NCBI GenBank assembly: GCA_035687045.1 | Contig: DASRYU010000024.1 | Location: forward strand, 1-33,137 | Source of the DNA: JAJPHT01 sp035687045 | GTDB lineage: Archaea; Thermoplasmatota; SW-10-69-26; JACQPN01; JAJPHT01 | DNA length: 33,137 nucleotides | Direction: 5' to 3' | Shown: piece after piece, positions 14,544 to 26,127 of the stretch | Layout of the letters: the number at the start of each line of letters is the position of its first letter | Numbering within the stretch: the first letter of the stretch is position 1 | Made by a program: the position numbers and the translations under genes | The notes under the pieces: model-generated | Seen by the model: only the letters and a program-made list of their open reading frames with translations | Database searches by the model: none | Told to the model about the DNA's origin: nothing

Positions 14544-15434
14544 TCAGATGTCGCGTCGGCGGAAGAGGGCGACCGCGCCGGCGAGCGGGAGGGCGATCCA
14601 CGCGGCCATCGCGGCGCTGAAGAGCGTGAGCTGGTAGAGCTCGCGCAGCGCCTCGCGACCGACCCCACCGAGGTCCATCGCGATGCCGAACCCTTCGATG
14701 CTCGAGGTGAGGAGCCCGTCGTACACCTGGTTCGGGTTCAGGAGCTGCGTGACGACGAGCCACGGCGGCACGTCCTCGAGGGACTGGATGGGCGTGTTCC
14801 CGGTCGCCGCGGAGACGAGGAGGAAGGTGAGGATGGTCCACACGAAGGAGCCGAAGAGGAACCAGATGCCCACGCTCCCGGCGATGGCCGTCCCGCGTCG
14901 CGCGAAGAAGGAGGAGAGGAGGACGGTGATGCTCGTCCAGGCCGCGCCCCAGGCGAGCGTCGCGAGGAGGAACACGAGAAGGGCTTGGTAGCCTTCGGGC
15001 CCCGCGCCGGCGCGCGCGACGACGCCGAGCCCGCCAAGCCCGAAGCCGACGAGGACCGCCGTCGCGAGGACGCCCCAGAGGCCGAGCCACTTGCCGATGA
15101 CGATCTCGGTGCGGCTCACCGGCTGCGCCGTGAGGAGCCCCAGGCTCCCGCTCTCGCGCTCGCCCGCGAGCGTCGCGAAGCCGAGCATCAGCGCGAGGAT
15201 CGGCGGCAGGAAGCCGCCGAACGCCTGCATCGCCGACAGCGTCGCGACAACGCGCTCGAAGGCGCCCGCGCGGCCGGCGGCGAACCCGTCGAAGCCCAGC
15301 GCGGCGATGAGCCACGCCGTGAGGAGCGTGATGCATAGAAAGACGAGGCTCACCGTGATGATCCACGCGTTGCGCACGTTCTCGACGTACTCCTTCTTCG
15401 TGATGACGAGCCACCCTGGCGCGCGGCGGTTCAT
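14544..15434 (-). CDS. ABC-2 type transporter permease
   Basis: The 296-residue membrane protein has about six hydrophobic segments. A cytoplasmic start reading GWLVITKKEYVENVRNAW precedes the first membrane helix (about residues 23-45), and the middle has the ATLAGERESGSLGLLTAQPV loop seen in NosY-type and ABC-2 permeases. The last helix ends in FRRRDI. With the ATPase encoded just upstream it would form an ABC exporter of unknown substrate. The ATG overlaps the ATPase stop as ATGA, which fixes the start and shows translational coupling. A perfect trinucleotide repeat begins 3 bases after the stop. Confidence 0.88.
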   Translation of the reverse strand: MNRRAPGWLVITKKEYVENVRNAWIITVSLVFLCITLLTAWLIAALGFDGFAAGRAGAFERVVATLSAMQAFGGFLPPILALMLGFATLAGERESGSLGLLTAQPVSRTEIVIGKWLGLWGVLATAVLVGFGLGGLGVVARAGAGPEGYQALLVFLLATLAWGAAWTSITVLLSSFFARRGTAIAGSVGIWFLFGSFVWTILTFLLVSAATGNTPIQSLEDVPPWLVVTQLLNPNQVYDGLLTSSIEGFGIAMDLGGVGREALRELYQLTLFSAAMAAWIALPLAGAVALFRRRDI

Positions 15435-16351
15435 CGAGGTTCGCCTCCCGCAGCGAGCTTCATGAAGACGTCCTCGAGGGTCGCCTCCCGCGTCTCCATG
15501 TGGAGGACGCGGACGCCGGCCGCGTCGACGGCCTTGGCCACGTCGAAGCGGACGCTCGGGTCGCACGAGACGATGAGCCGGTCCCCGTCGAGCCGTGCGG
15601 CGGAGACGCCGGGCATGCGCTGCACCTCGACCGCCACCATCGGCGAGGGGTCCGCGAGCGTGAGCGTCATGCCCCCCTGGAGGCCGACCTTCTCGCGCAG
15701 GCCGCGCAGCGTATCCTCCCCCACGAGCTTCCCCTGGCGCAGGACGCCGACGCGGTGCGCGAGCTCCTCGACCTCCGTCAGGACGTGGCTTGAGAAGAGG
15801 ATGGTGACGCCGCGCTGGTTGCGCTCGCGCAGGATGTCCTTCACGGAGCGGTGCGCGAGCGGGTCGAGCCCGCCCGTCGGCTCGTCGAGGACGAGGATCT
15901 CCGGGTCACCCATGAGCGCCTGCGCGAGCCCGAGGCGCTGCGTCATGCCGCGGCTGTACTCGCCGACGCGCTTGTCAGCGGCCTGCTGGAGGCCGACGAG
16001 CGCGAGCTGCTCGTCCACGCGCTCGGGCGCGATCCCCTTGATCTCGGCGAAGAAGCGCAGCGTCTGCCGCCCCGTGAGGGTGCGGTAGAACGAGAGCGTC
16101 TCGGGGAGGAAGCCGAGCGACTCGTGCGCGCGCCGCGGGTCCGCCAGAGGGTCGACGCCCCGGATGCTCACGGCGCCGGCCGTGGGCTTCGCGAGCCCGA
16201 GGAGGGTGCGCAGCGTCGTGCTCTTCCCGGCGCCGTTGGGCCCGAGAAAGCCGTAGATCTCCCCCTTGCGGACGGAGATGCTCACGCCGTCGATGGCGCG
16301 CCCGCCGCGGTAGTCCTTCACGAGGTCGCGCGTCTCGAGGACCGCGTGCAC
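15431..16351 (-). CDS. ABC transporter ATP-binding protein
   Basis: A 306-residue ATPase of the CcmA/NosF-like class. Walker A is GPNGAGKST, the Q-loop region is LGFLPETLSFY, the signature reads YSRGMTQRL, and Walker B is ILVLDEPTGGLDP, followed by the switch His in FSSHV. The C-terminal 90 residues (from about 215) form the accessory domain common in drug- or copper-type exporters. I start at the GTG at 16351, which directly precedes LETRDLVKDYRGG; the frame reaches further upstream, but that part is Arg-rich and unlike the family. It partners with the permease, whose gene overlaps by 4 bases. The 92-base gap to gyrA has an A/T patch (16382-16388) that could act as a promoter. Confidence 0.9.
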   Translation of the reverse strand: MHAVLETRDLVKDYRGGRAIDGVSISVRKGEIYGFLGPNGAGKSTTLRTLLGLAKPTAGAVSIRGVDPLADPRRAHESLGFLPETLSFYRTLTGRQTLRFFAEIKGIAPERVDEQLALVGLQQAADKRVGEYSRGMTQRLGLAQALMGDPEILVLDEPTGGLDPLAHRSVKDILRERNQRGVTILFSSHVLTEVEELAHRVGVLRQGKLVGEDTLRGLREKVGLQGGMTLTLADPSPMVAVEVQRMPGVSAARLDGDRLIVSCDPSVRFDVAKAVDAAGVRVLHMETREATLEDVFMKLAAGGEPR

Positions 16352-16443
16352 GCCCGCGGCGAGCGGCGACGCGCGGGATGACCTTTTCCGCCGAGGGGCA
16401 ACGGGACGAGCGGGGCGCGAGAACGCGTCGCACGCGCCGCGGC

Positions 16444-19050
<2,607 letters not shown>

Positions 19051-19063
19051 GCTCGGCTCCCCC

Positions 19064-21061
<1,998 letters not shown>

Positions 21062-21081
21062 GGTTGACGCCGCCTTGCCAC

Positions 21082-21090
21082 ATAAAGCCT
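21082..21090 (-). promoter_or_regulatory. TATA-like box of gyrB
   Basis: AGGCTTTAT on the minus strand is centred about 25 bp before the TTG at 21061. It supports a leaderless gyrBA transcript. A 7-bp inverted repeat (CGGGGGT at 21177-21183 and ACCCCCG at 21193-21199) lies further upstream in the 276-bp gap between gyrB and nob1, function unknown. Confidence 0.5.
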
Positions 21091-21244
21091 CGCGCGCGTG
21101 CGCGCGCGTAGGGCACCAAGCCGCATTTCGGCCCTCCAAGGCCCCCAGCGGCCGGTCTGAGGCCGGAACGGCGTCGCGGGGGTCGCGCAGGCACCCCCGA
21201 GGCGTTCTTGGCGCTCCAGCGGAAACATGCCCAGCCTCGCCCGT

Positions 21245-21255
21245 TCTATATAAGG
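21245..21255 (+). promoter_or_regulatory. Strong TATA box upstream of nob1
   Basis: TCTATATAAGG is the best match to a consensus archaeal TATA box in the window. A start site is expected near 21275, which would give the nob1 message a leader of about 65 bases, unlike the leaderless genes around it. A hairpin (CTCGCC at 21321-21326 with GGCGAG at 21333-21338) reaches the putative GTG start. A small RNA starting here is an alternative. Confidence 0.6.
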
Positions 21256-21337
21256 GGCGCGAAGCGGGGGCGTTCCGAGCCCTTCTTGCCCTCCTCGTTG
21301 CGCAACCCGTTTCCGGCACCCTCGCCTCCCCGGGCGA

Positions 21338-21859
21338 GTGGGCGAGCCGCGCGGGGGAGAGGGGGGAGGCGCGACCGGGCGCCCCCTCGTGCTGGACACG
21401 TCCGCACTCCTCGCGGGGCGCCCCTTCGGGCCCGGGGAGGCCACGCTCATCCCGAGCGCCGTGATGGACGAGCTGCGCCCCGGCGGGCGCGACCGGCGCC
21501 ACCTCGACCTTCTCATCGCGGCCGGCGCGCGCGTGGTCGACGCGACGCCGGCGGGGCGCGCGCGCGTGCGCGAGGCCGCGAAGGCCGGCGGCGAGTCGGG
21601 GCGCCTCTCCGGCGCGGACGTCGACGTCCTCGCCGTCGCGCTGGAGGCGGGGGGCGAGCTCGTGACGGACGACTACACGCTCCTCAACCTCGCGCGCCGC
21701 CTCGGCGTGCCCACGCGCACCGTGCAGACGCGCGGCATCCGCGAGGAGTACCGCTTCGTGCCGCGCTGCACCGGGTGCGGACGCTTTTACGAGGCGATGC
21801 TTCCCGACTGCCCCGTGTGCGGCAGCGCGCTCAAGATGGTGAAGGACCGCCGCGCGTAG
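21338..21859 (+). CDS. Nob1-type endoribonuclease (PIN domain plus zinc ribbon)
   Basis: The 173-residue protein joins a PIN nuclease domain to a C-terminal zinc ribbon, the Nob1 layout. The acidic metal ligands lie in LVLDTSALLAG, AVMDELRPGG, LSGADVDVLAVALE and LVTDDYTLLNLA. The zinc ribbon is CTGCGRFYEAMLPDCPVC. Archaeal Nob1 trims the 3' end of 16S rRNA during small-subunit maturation. I chose the GTG at 21338 because the in-frame GTG at 21389 would cut into the first PIN strand, although a GGGGGAGAGGGGGG stretch between them is unusual. The gene is followed closely by the prenyl diphosphate synthase gene, with Nep1 paralogues further downstream. Confidence 0.88.
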   Translation: MGEPRGGEGGGATGRPLVLDTSALLAGRPFGPGEATLIPSAVMDELRPGGRDRRHLDLLIAAGARVVDATPAGRARVREAAKAGGESGRLSGADVDVLAVALEAGGELVTDDYTLLNLARRLGVPTRTVQTRGIREEYRFVPRCTGCGRFYEAMLPDCPVCGSALKMVKDRRA

Positions 21860-21904
21860 CGCAGGCCGCAAGGGTACATGCGGCGCGCGCGCGATGGAGC
21901 GTGC

Positions 21905-22759
21905 ATGGGAGGTGCGCGCGCGCTCGCGACGCTCGACCGCATCGAGGACGCGCTGCGCCGCGTCGTCGACGACGCGCCCGCGCCCATCCGCGCCGCCGTG
22001 GCCGCCGCGCTCGCGCCGCCCGCGAAGCGCCTGCGCCCGCGCGTCGCGCTCCTCGCGTACGAGGCGGCGGGCGGCCGCGTGGCGGAGGAGGGCACCCGCG
22101 CGGCCGTCGCCGCGGAGCTGTTCCACGCGGCGTCGCTCACGGTCGACGACGTCGTCGACGGCGCGCGCACGCGGCGCGGCCGCCCCGCGGTGCACGTGGA
22201 GCACGGCCTGCGCGCGGCGCTTCTCGCGGCGGGGTTCCTCGTGAACCGCGCGCAGCGGCTCGCAGCCGGCGACGACGAGCTGCCGACGCTCGAGGCGGAG
22301 CACGTGCGCGTCTTCCGCGACGCGGTCGACCAGGTGCTCGCGGCGGAGGCGCTCGCGCTCGCGCGCGGCGGCGAGGCGACGGAGGCCGAGTGGCTCGAGG
22401 TGGCGCGCGGGAAGACCGGCGCGCTCTTCCTGGCCGCCGCGGAGGGCGCCGCGCGGCGCGCGGACGCGCCCGAGCCCGTCGTGCGCGCGCTGCGCCGCTA
22501 CGGGCTCTCGCTGGGCGTCGCCTTCCAGGCCGCCGACGACGTGCTCGACGTGATGGGCGATCCGGCGAGGATGGGGAAGGAGGCGGGGAACGACGGCGGC
22601 GCGCCGAACCTCGCGCGCGTCGTGGGCGTGGAGGCGGCGCTCGCGTTCGCGCGCGCGCTCGCGGAGGACGCGGCGGAGGCGCTGGAGGCGCTGCCGGCAA
22701 GCGAGGCGCGCGCGCAGCTCGCGGAGCTCGCGCGGGGCGCCGCGCGGCGCGACCGCTAG
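21905..22759 (+). CDS. Prenyl diphosphate synthase, probably geranylgeranyl type
   Basis: A trans-isoprenyl diphosphate synthase of 284 residues. The first Asp-rich motif is LTVDDVVDGARTRRGRPAVH and the second is AFQAADDVLDVMGDP. The diphosphate-binding AKRLRPRVALLAY lies near residue 45. It condenses isopentenyl diphosphate with allylic diphosphates for archaeal membrane lipids. The small residues before the first motif allow a long product such as C20 or C25, but length cannot be fixed here. I start at the ATG at 21905, about 28 bp after a GGTACATG patch; an in-frame ATG 27 bases upstream is the alternative. It shares a CTAG with the convergent membrane-protein gene at its end. Confidence 0.88.
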   Translation: MGGARALATLDRIEDALRRVVDDAPAPIRAAVAAALAPPAKRLRPRVALLAYEAAGGRVAEEGTRAAVAAELFHAASLTVDDVVDGARTRRGRPAVHVEHGLRAALLAAGFLVNRAQRLAAGDDELPTLEAEHVRVFRDAVDQVLAAEALALARGGEATEAEWLEVARGKTGALFLAAAEGAARRADAPEPVVRALRRYGLSLGVAFQAADDVLDVMGDPARMGKEAGNDGGAPNLARVVGVEAALAFARALAEDAAEALEALPASEARAQLAELARGAARRDR

Positions 22760-23043
22760 CCCCGGCGCATGGCGTCGACGAGGCCGACGGAGGCGAAGGC
22801 GCCGACGACCGGAAGGAGCGCGCCGTAGAGGACGAACTGCGCGATGAGGCCCGGGATGGCGTCGTGCCCCACGTGCGGGAAGTGCGCCCAGAAGGTGGCG
22901 AGCTGGATGACGCCGAGGACGCCCCACAGGAAGGTGAAGGTCAGCAGAAGCGCGCCTTCGGTCGTGCGGCGGCCGTGCACGAGGTGCGCGAGCCCGGGCA
23001 CGAGCATCGACACGACGACCGCGCGCGCGAGCCTCTTGTCCAC
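22756..23043 (-). CDS. Small membrane protein, unknown function
   Basis: This 95-residue protein has three hydrophobic segments. It opens VDKRLARAVVVSMLVPGLAH, followed by HGRR and a second helix rich in Leu, Phe and Trp, then a third helix ending VGLVDAMRRG. The Pro-Gly in the first helix followed by a short basic loop resembles TM2-like and other small bacterial and archaeal membrane proteins, but I cannot name a family. I start at the GTG at 23043, 25 bp from a palindromic TCATGA shared with the divergent gene; a TTG 18 bases upstream is the alternative. No charged or Cys/His cluster suggests catalysis. Confidence 0.6.
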   Translation of the reverse strand: MDKRLARAVVVSMLVPGLAHLVHGRRTTEGALLLTFTFLWGVLGVIQLATFWAHFPHVGHDAIPGLIAQFVLYGALLPVVGAFASVGLVDAMRRG

Positions 23044-23065
23044 GCCGCGGGAGCGCCCCAAGGGC

Positions 23066-23071
23066 TCATGA
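23066..23071. promoter_or_regulatory. Symmetric bidirectional promoter core TCATGA
   Basis: The palindrome TCATGA, within CTCATGAAC, is centred exactly 25.5 bp from the first base of each divergent gene (23043 minus, 23094 plus). Both starts are GTG. The symmetry suggests one TATA-like element serving two leaderless genes. The box itself is a weak TATA match. Confidence 0.45.
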
Positions 23072-23093
23072 ACCGCGCGGAGCTTCGCGGCGC

Positions 23094-23717
23094 GTGCGCC
23101 TCCTCTCGCACCCGCGCAGGCTCCCCGCGCTCGCGCTCGCGGCGCTCCTCGCGTGGCTCGCGGCGATGGTCGTGGCGCCGCTCACGCTCGCGCCCGGGAC
23201 GGTCGCGGAGCTGGATGGGCGCGAGAACAAGCTCGACCACCTCGAGCGGTGGCGCGCGCTCCCGCCCTTCCACGCGCTCGTCTACGGCATCGGCGACATC
23301 CTGTGCCATCAGAAGAGCTGGCGCAGCTTCGAGCTGGGCGGGAACCAGATGCCCGTCGACGAGCGCATGACGGCCATCTTCGCCGCCGCCGCGCCCGGGC
23401 TCGCGCTCACGCTCGCGCTGCCGGTGACACCCTACGTCTCCCGCTCGCTCGACGCGCTCCTGCCGGCGGCCTGGCGCTCGGAGGCGCTCAAGCCCGCGTC
23501 GCGCAAGTGGACGCTTCTCGTGGTCCTCGCGCTCCTTCCGGCGGCGCTCGACGTCGCGTGGGAGAACCTCCTCGGCCACGAGAGCAACGCGCTCGCGCGC
23601 GTGCTCACGGGTTCCCTCGCGGGCGTCGCCGGCGGCCTCGTGCTCGGCGCCTTCCTCGCCTCGTTCGACCACGTCTTCGGCCGGCGCGTGCTTCCGACGC
23701 GCGCGCCGCTGGGTTGA
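23094..23717 (+). CDS. DUF2085-like membrane protein
   Basis: The 207-residue protein has about four membrane helices (near residues 9-28, 98-117, 138-157 and 173-193). Between the first two lies GIGDILCHQKSWRSFELGG followed by NQMPVDERM, which matches the CHQ...RSF...G...P pattern of DUF2085 proteins. In that family the next element is usually a Cys pair; here PVDERM replaces it, so a metal site is probably missing. Function is unknown. The GTG start is set by the symmetric TCATGA patch. The stop overlaps the ATG of the first Nep1 paralogue (TGATG), so the two are translated together. Confidence 0.7.
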   Translation: MRLLSHPRRLPALALAALLAWLAAMVVAPLTLAPGTVAELDGRENKLDHLERWRALPPFHALVYGIGDILCHQKSWRSFELGGNQMPVDERMTAIFAAAAPGLALTLALPVTPYVSRSLDALLPAAWRSEALKPASRKWTLLVVLALLPAALDVAWENLLGHESNALARVLTGSLAGVAGGLVLGAFLASFDHVFGRRVLPTRAPLG

Positions 23718-24412
23718 TGCGCCCGCGCCCGCTCGCGCGGACCGTGCTCACGTTCGTGCTGGGCGAGTGCGCGCTCGAGCTCGTGCCCCCCGCGCTCCAC
23801 GTTGCGCCCAGCGTCAAGCGCCGCTCGCGCGAGCGCCGCCGCGCGCCCGAGCACCTCCTTCTCGACCAGGCGCTCGACCACGAGGCGATGGCGGCGCTGC
23901 CGGACGCGAAGCGGCGGGGGCGCCCCGACATCGTGCACCTCCTCACGCTCCTCGTGCAGGACTCGCCGCTCGCGCAGCGCGGGCTCACGCGCCTCCTCTG
24001 GCACACGCAGGAGGACGCCCTCGTGCGCGTGCGTCCGGACCTGCGCCCGCCGCGCGCGCAGCCCACGTTCTACAAGCTCTGCGAGGACCTCCTGCGCCAG
24101 GACGAGGTGCCGATGGGGCGCCCGCTCCTCACGCTCGAGCGCGGCCGCACGCTCGCCGACGTCCTCGCCGCCGAGGCGCGCGGGCCGGTCGTGCTTCTCG
24201 CGGAGGAGGGCAGGCGCATGCGCACGGGCGATTTCGCGACGCTTGCGCGCGAGCACGCGGACCTGACGTTCGTCGTGGGCGGCTTCGCGCACGGCGACTG
24301 GCGCGCGCGTCCGGAGGCGGACGTCGTGGCGAGCGTCTCGGCGAGCCCCCTCACCGCGGCGAGCGCGCTCGTGCCGGTGCTGGCGGGTCTCGAGGACGCG
24401 CTCGCGCCCTGA
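23717..24412 (+). CDS. Nep1/EMG1-like rRNA methyltransferase, divergent copy
   Basis: The 231-residue protein is a SPOUT-class Nep1 homologue. The N-terminus LTFVLGECALELVPPAL matches that of the following gene (LTLVLAEAELELVPESI). The substrate loop KRRGRPDIVH, then DSPL and RPDLRPPR, are well conserved, as is VVGGFAHGDW. The usual C-terminal Trp-Thr of the cofactor knot reads LTAASALVP here. Nep1 methylates a pseudouridine in small-subunit rRNA and helps assemble the subunit. Two adjacent copies suggest duplication and divergence. This one keeps the RNA-contact Pro-Arg but has lost part of the C-terminal cofactor region, so its activity is uncertain. Confidence 0.75.
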   Translation: MRPRPLARTVLTFVLGECALELVPPALHVAPSVKRRSRERRRAPEHLLLDQALDHEAMAALPDAKRRGRPDIVHLLTLLVQDSPLAQRGLTRLLWHTQEDALVRVRPDLRPPRAQPTFYKLCEDLLRQDEVPMGRPLLTLERGRTLADVLAAEARGPVVLLAEEGRRMRTGDFATLAREHADLTFVVGGFAHGDWRARPEADVVASVSASPLTAASALVPVLAGLEDALAP

Positions 24413-24433
24413 GGGCGAGAAAAGCCTCATGCG

Positions 24434-25171
24434 GTGGTCCCCCTTGGCGCGCTTGTGCTGACGCTGGTCCTCGCCGAGGCCGAGCTCGAGCTCGTGCCCG
24501 AGAGCATCAAAGGCCACCCGCAGGTCCAGAGCGCCGCCCGCAACCGCGACCGCCGCGCCGCCCGCACGCTTCTCGACGCGAGCCTCCACCACGAGGCCAT
24601 GCGGCAGCTTCCCGAATCCGACCGCCGCGGCCGGCCCGACCTCGTGCACTTCTCGCTCCTCCTCGCCCTCGACAGCGCGCTCAACAAGGCGGACAAGCTG
24701 CGCGTCGTCGTGCACACGCGCAACGACGAGCGCATCGCCATCCACCCCGACACGCGCCTCATGCGCCACTACCCCCGCTTCGTGGGGCTCATGGAGACGC
24801 TGCTGCGGGAGGGGGCGACGCCGCGCCACAACCCGCTGCTCGTCTTCGAGCCCGGCTGGACGCTCCAGCGCGTGCTCGAGCACCACGCGACGGGCCCCAT
24901 CGTGTGCTTCACCGAGAAGGGGAGCCCCATCGAGCCGGGGACGTGGATGGAGGCGAAGGTCGCGCAGTCGCCCGACCTCACGGTGGTGCTTGGCTGCTTC
25001 CCGCACGGGGACTTCCACCACGCGCCCGAGACGTTCGCCAACGAGGTCGTGGGCCTCGGCGGCGACGCCCTCTCCGTCTGGACGGTGGAGATGGAGGTGC
25101 TCGCGCACTACGAGCGAGCCGTCAAGGTCTTCCCCCGGCCCGCGATGGAATCTTCCGCGCAACCCACTTGA
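24434..25171 (+). CDS. Nep1/EMG1-like rRNA pseudouridine methyltransferase
   Basis: A second Nep1 homologue of 245 residues, 21 bases after the first. It has RRGRPDLVHFSLL, VVVHTRNDERIAIHPDTR, the VVLGCFPHGDFHH knot segment and a C-terminal SVWTVEMEVLAHYE with the Trp-Thr typical of the family. The Pro of the usual LPR motif is replaced (TRLMRHYPRFVGLME). It would use S-adenosylmethionine to N1-methylate a pseudouridine in 16S rRNA. The start is the GTG at 24434; an ATG at 24429 is in another frame. Compared with its neighbour it is the likelier active copy by its C-terminus, but the two differ at different conserved positions and may share the work. Confidence 0.85.
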   Translation: MVPLGALVLTLVLAEAELELVPESIKGHPQVQSAARNRDRRAARTLLDASLHHEAMRQLPESDRRGRPDLVHFSLLLALDSALNKADKLRVVVHTRNDERIAIHPDTRLMRHYPRFVGLMETLLREGATPRHNPLLVFEPGWTLQRVLEHHATGPIVCFTEKGSPIEPGTWMEAKVAQSPDLTVVLGCFPHGDFHHAPETFANEVVGLGGDALSVWTVEMEVLAHYERAVKVFPRPAMESSAQPT

Positions 25172-25202
25172 AGAAGCCCTGACACAGTAGGAGCCAGCCC
25201 CC

Positions 25203-26063
25203 ATGGCCAGCGCCTTCCGCACCCTCGGTCTCTTCGTCGCCCTCACCGCCCTCTTCATGGCGGTCGGCTGGGCCGTCGGCGGATACTTCGCCGGCGCCCC
25301 CGTCCTGGGCAGCCTCGTCTTCCTCGTCCTCGCCGGCGCGATCAACTTCGCGAGCTACTGGTGGAGCGACCGCATCGTTCTCTGGTCCACGCGCGCGAAG
25401 GTCGTGCAGCCGCACGAGGCGCCGCGCCTCCACCGCATCGTCTCGCAGCTCGCGCTGCGCGCGAACCTCCCCACGCCGCGCATCGCCATCATCCCGACCG
25501 ACCAGCCCAACGCGTTCGCGACGGGGCGCAACCCCGACAACGCGGTCGTCGCGGCGACGGAGGGCATCATGCGCATCCTCGACGACGACGAGCTCGCCGG
25601 TGTCATGGCGCACGAGCTCGCGCACGTGAAGAACCGCGACATCCTCGTCATGTCCGCCGCCGCCACGGTGGCCGGCGCCATCACGTTCGCGGCCCGGATG
25701 TTCTTCTGGGGCACGTTCTTTGGCGGCGGGAACAACCGCGACGGCGGCAGCATCCTCGGCATGATCGCGCTCGCCATCCTCGCGCCCATCGCGGCCATCC
25801 TCGTGCAGCTGGCCATCAGCCGCAGCCGCGAGTACATGGCCGACGCGGTCGGCGCCCGCATCCACGGGAACCCCCTCGCGCTCGCGCGCGCGCTGCGCAC
25901 GCTCGAGCGCGGGGCGCAACGCATCCCGATGGACACGGGAAGCCCAAGCCAGGCGCACATGTACATCGTGAACCCGTTCCGCGGCGGCTTCGTCGCCGGC
26001 CTCTTCAGCACGCACCCGCCCACGGAGGAGCGCGTGCGCCGCCTCGAGCGCATGACTCTCTAG
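25203..26063 (+). CDS. htpX: HtpX-type membrane metalloprotease (M48B)
   Basis: The 286-residue protein has two N-terminal membrane helices (about 8-28 and 32-50), then the zinc motif HELAH at 137-141 within MAHELAHVKNRD, two more helices (about 148-170 and 183-203), and the third zinc ligand Glu in SREYMADAVGA. The C-terminus has HPPTEERVRRLERM, typical of HtpX. It degrades damaged membrane proteins, with the active site facing the cytosol. A GGAG Shine-Dalgarno precedes the ATG, so it is translated with a leader. It follows the Nep1 pair by 31 bases. Confidence 0.93.
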   Translation: MASAFRTLGLFVALTALFMAVGWAVGGYFAGAPVLGSLVFLVLAGAINFASYWWSDRIVLWSTRAKVVQPHEAPRLHRIVSQLALRANLPTPRIAIIPTDQPNAFATGRNPDNAVVAATEGIMRILDDDELAGVMAHELAHVKNRDILVMSAAATVAGAITFAARMFFWGTFFGGGNNRDGGSILGMIALAILAPIAAILVQLAISRSREYMADAVGARIHGNPLALARALRTLERGAQRIPMDTGSPSQAHMYIVNPFRGGFVAGLFSTHPPTEERVRRLERMTL

Positions 26064-26076
26064 CGACGCCCCTTGG

Positions 26077-26089
26077 GTGACGTCGTCAC
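26077..26089. promoter_or_regulatory. Short perfect dyad between htpX and the lipoprotein gene
   Basis: GTGACG and CGTCAC flank a single T, a 13-bp dyad 13 bases after the htpX stop and just upstream of a TATA-like box. It may be an operator for the lipoprotein promoter or a small 3' hairpin of the htpX message; the sequence does not decide. Confidence 0.4.
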
Positions 26090-26094
26090 GGCAA

Positions 26095-26106
26095 CGCTTT
26101 TGAAGG
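26095..26106 (+). promoter_or_regulatory. TATA-like box of the second lipoprotein gene
   Basis: CGCTTTTGAAGG is centred about 28 bp before the ATG at 26128, fitting a leaderless transcript. Confidence 0.55.
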
Positions 26107-26127
26107 GCCCTCGGCGTCGACGGGGCC

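Noticed and set aside
21255..21340. Possible tRNA or other structured RNA after the strong TATA box
   Set aside because: GGGGC-GTTCCGA-GCCCT resembles a T arm but lacks the canonical TTCRA loop, and no acceptor or anticodon stem can be built. Kept only as a leader with a hairpin.
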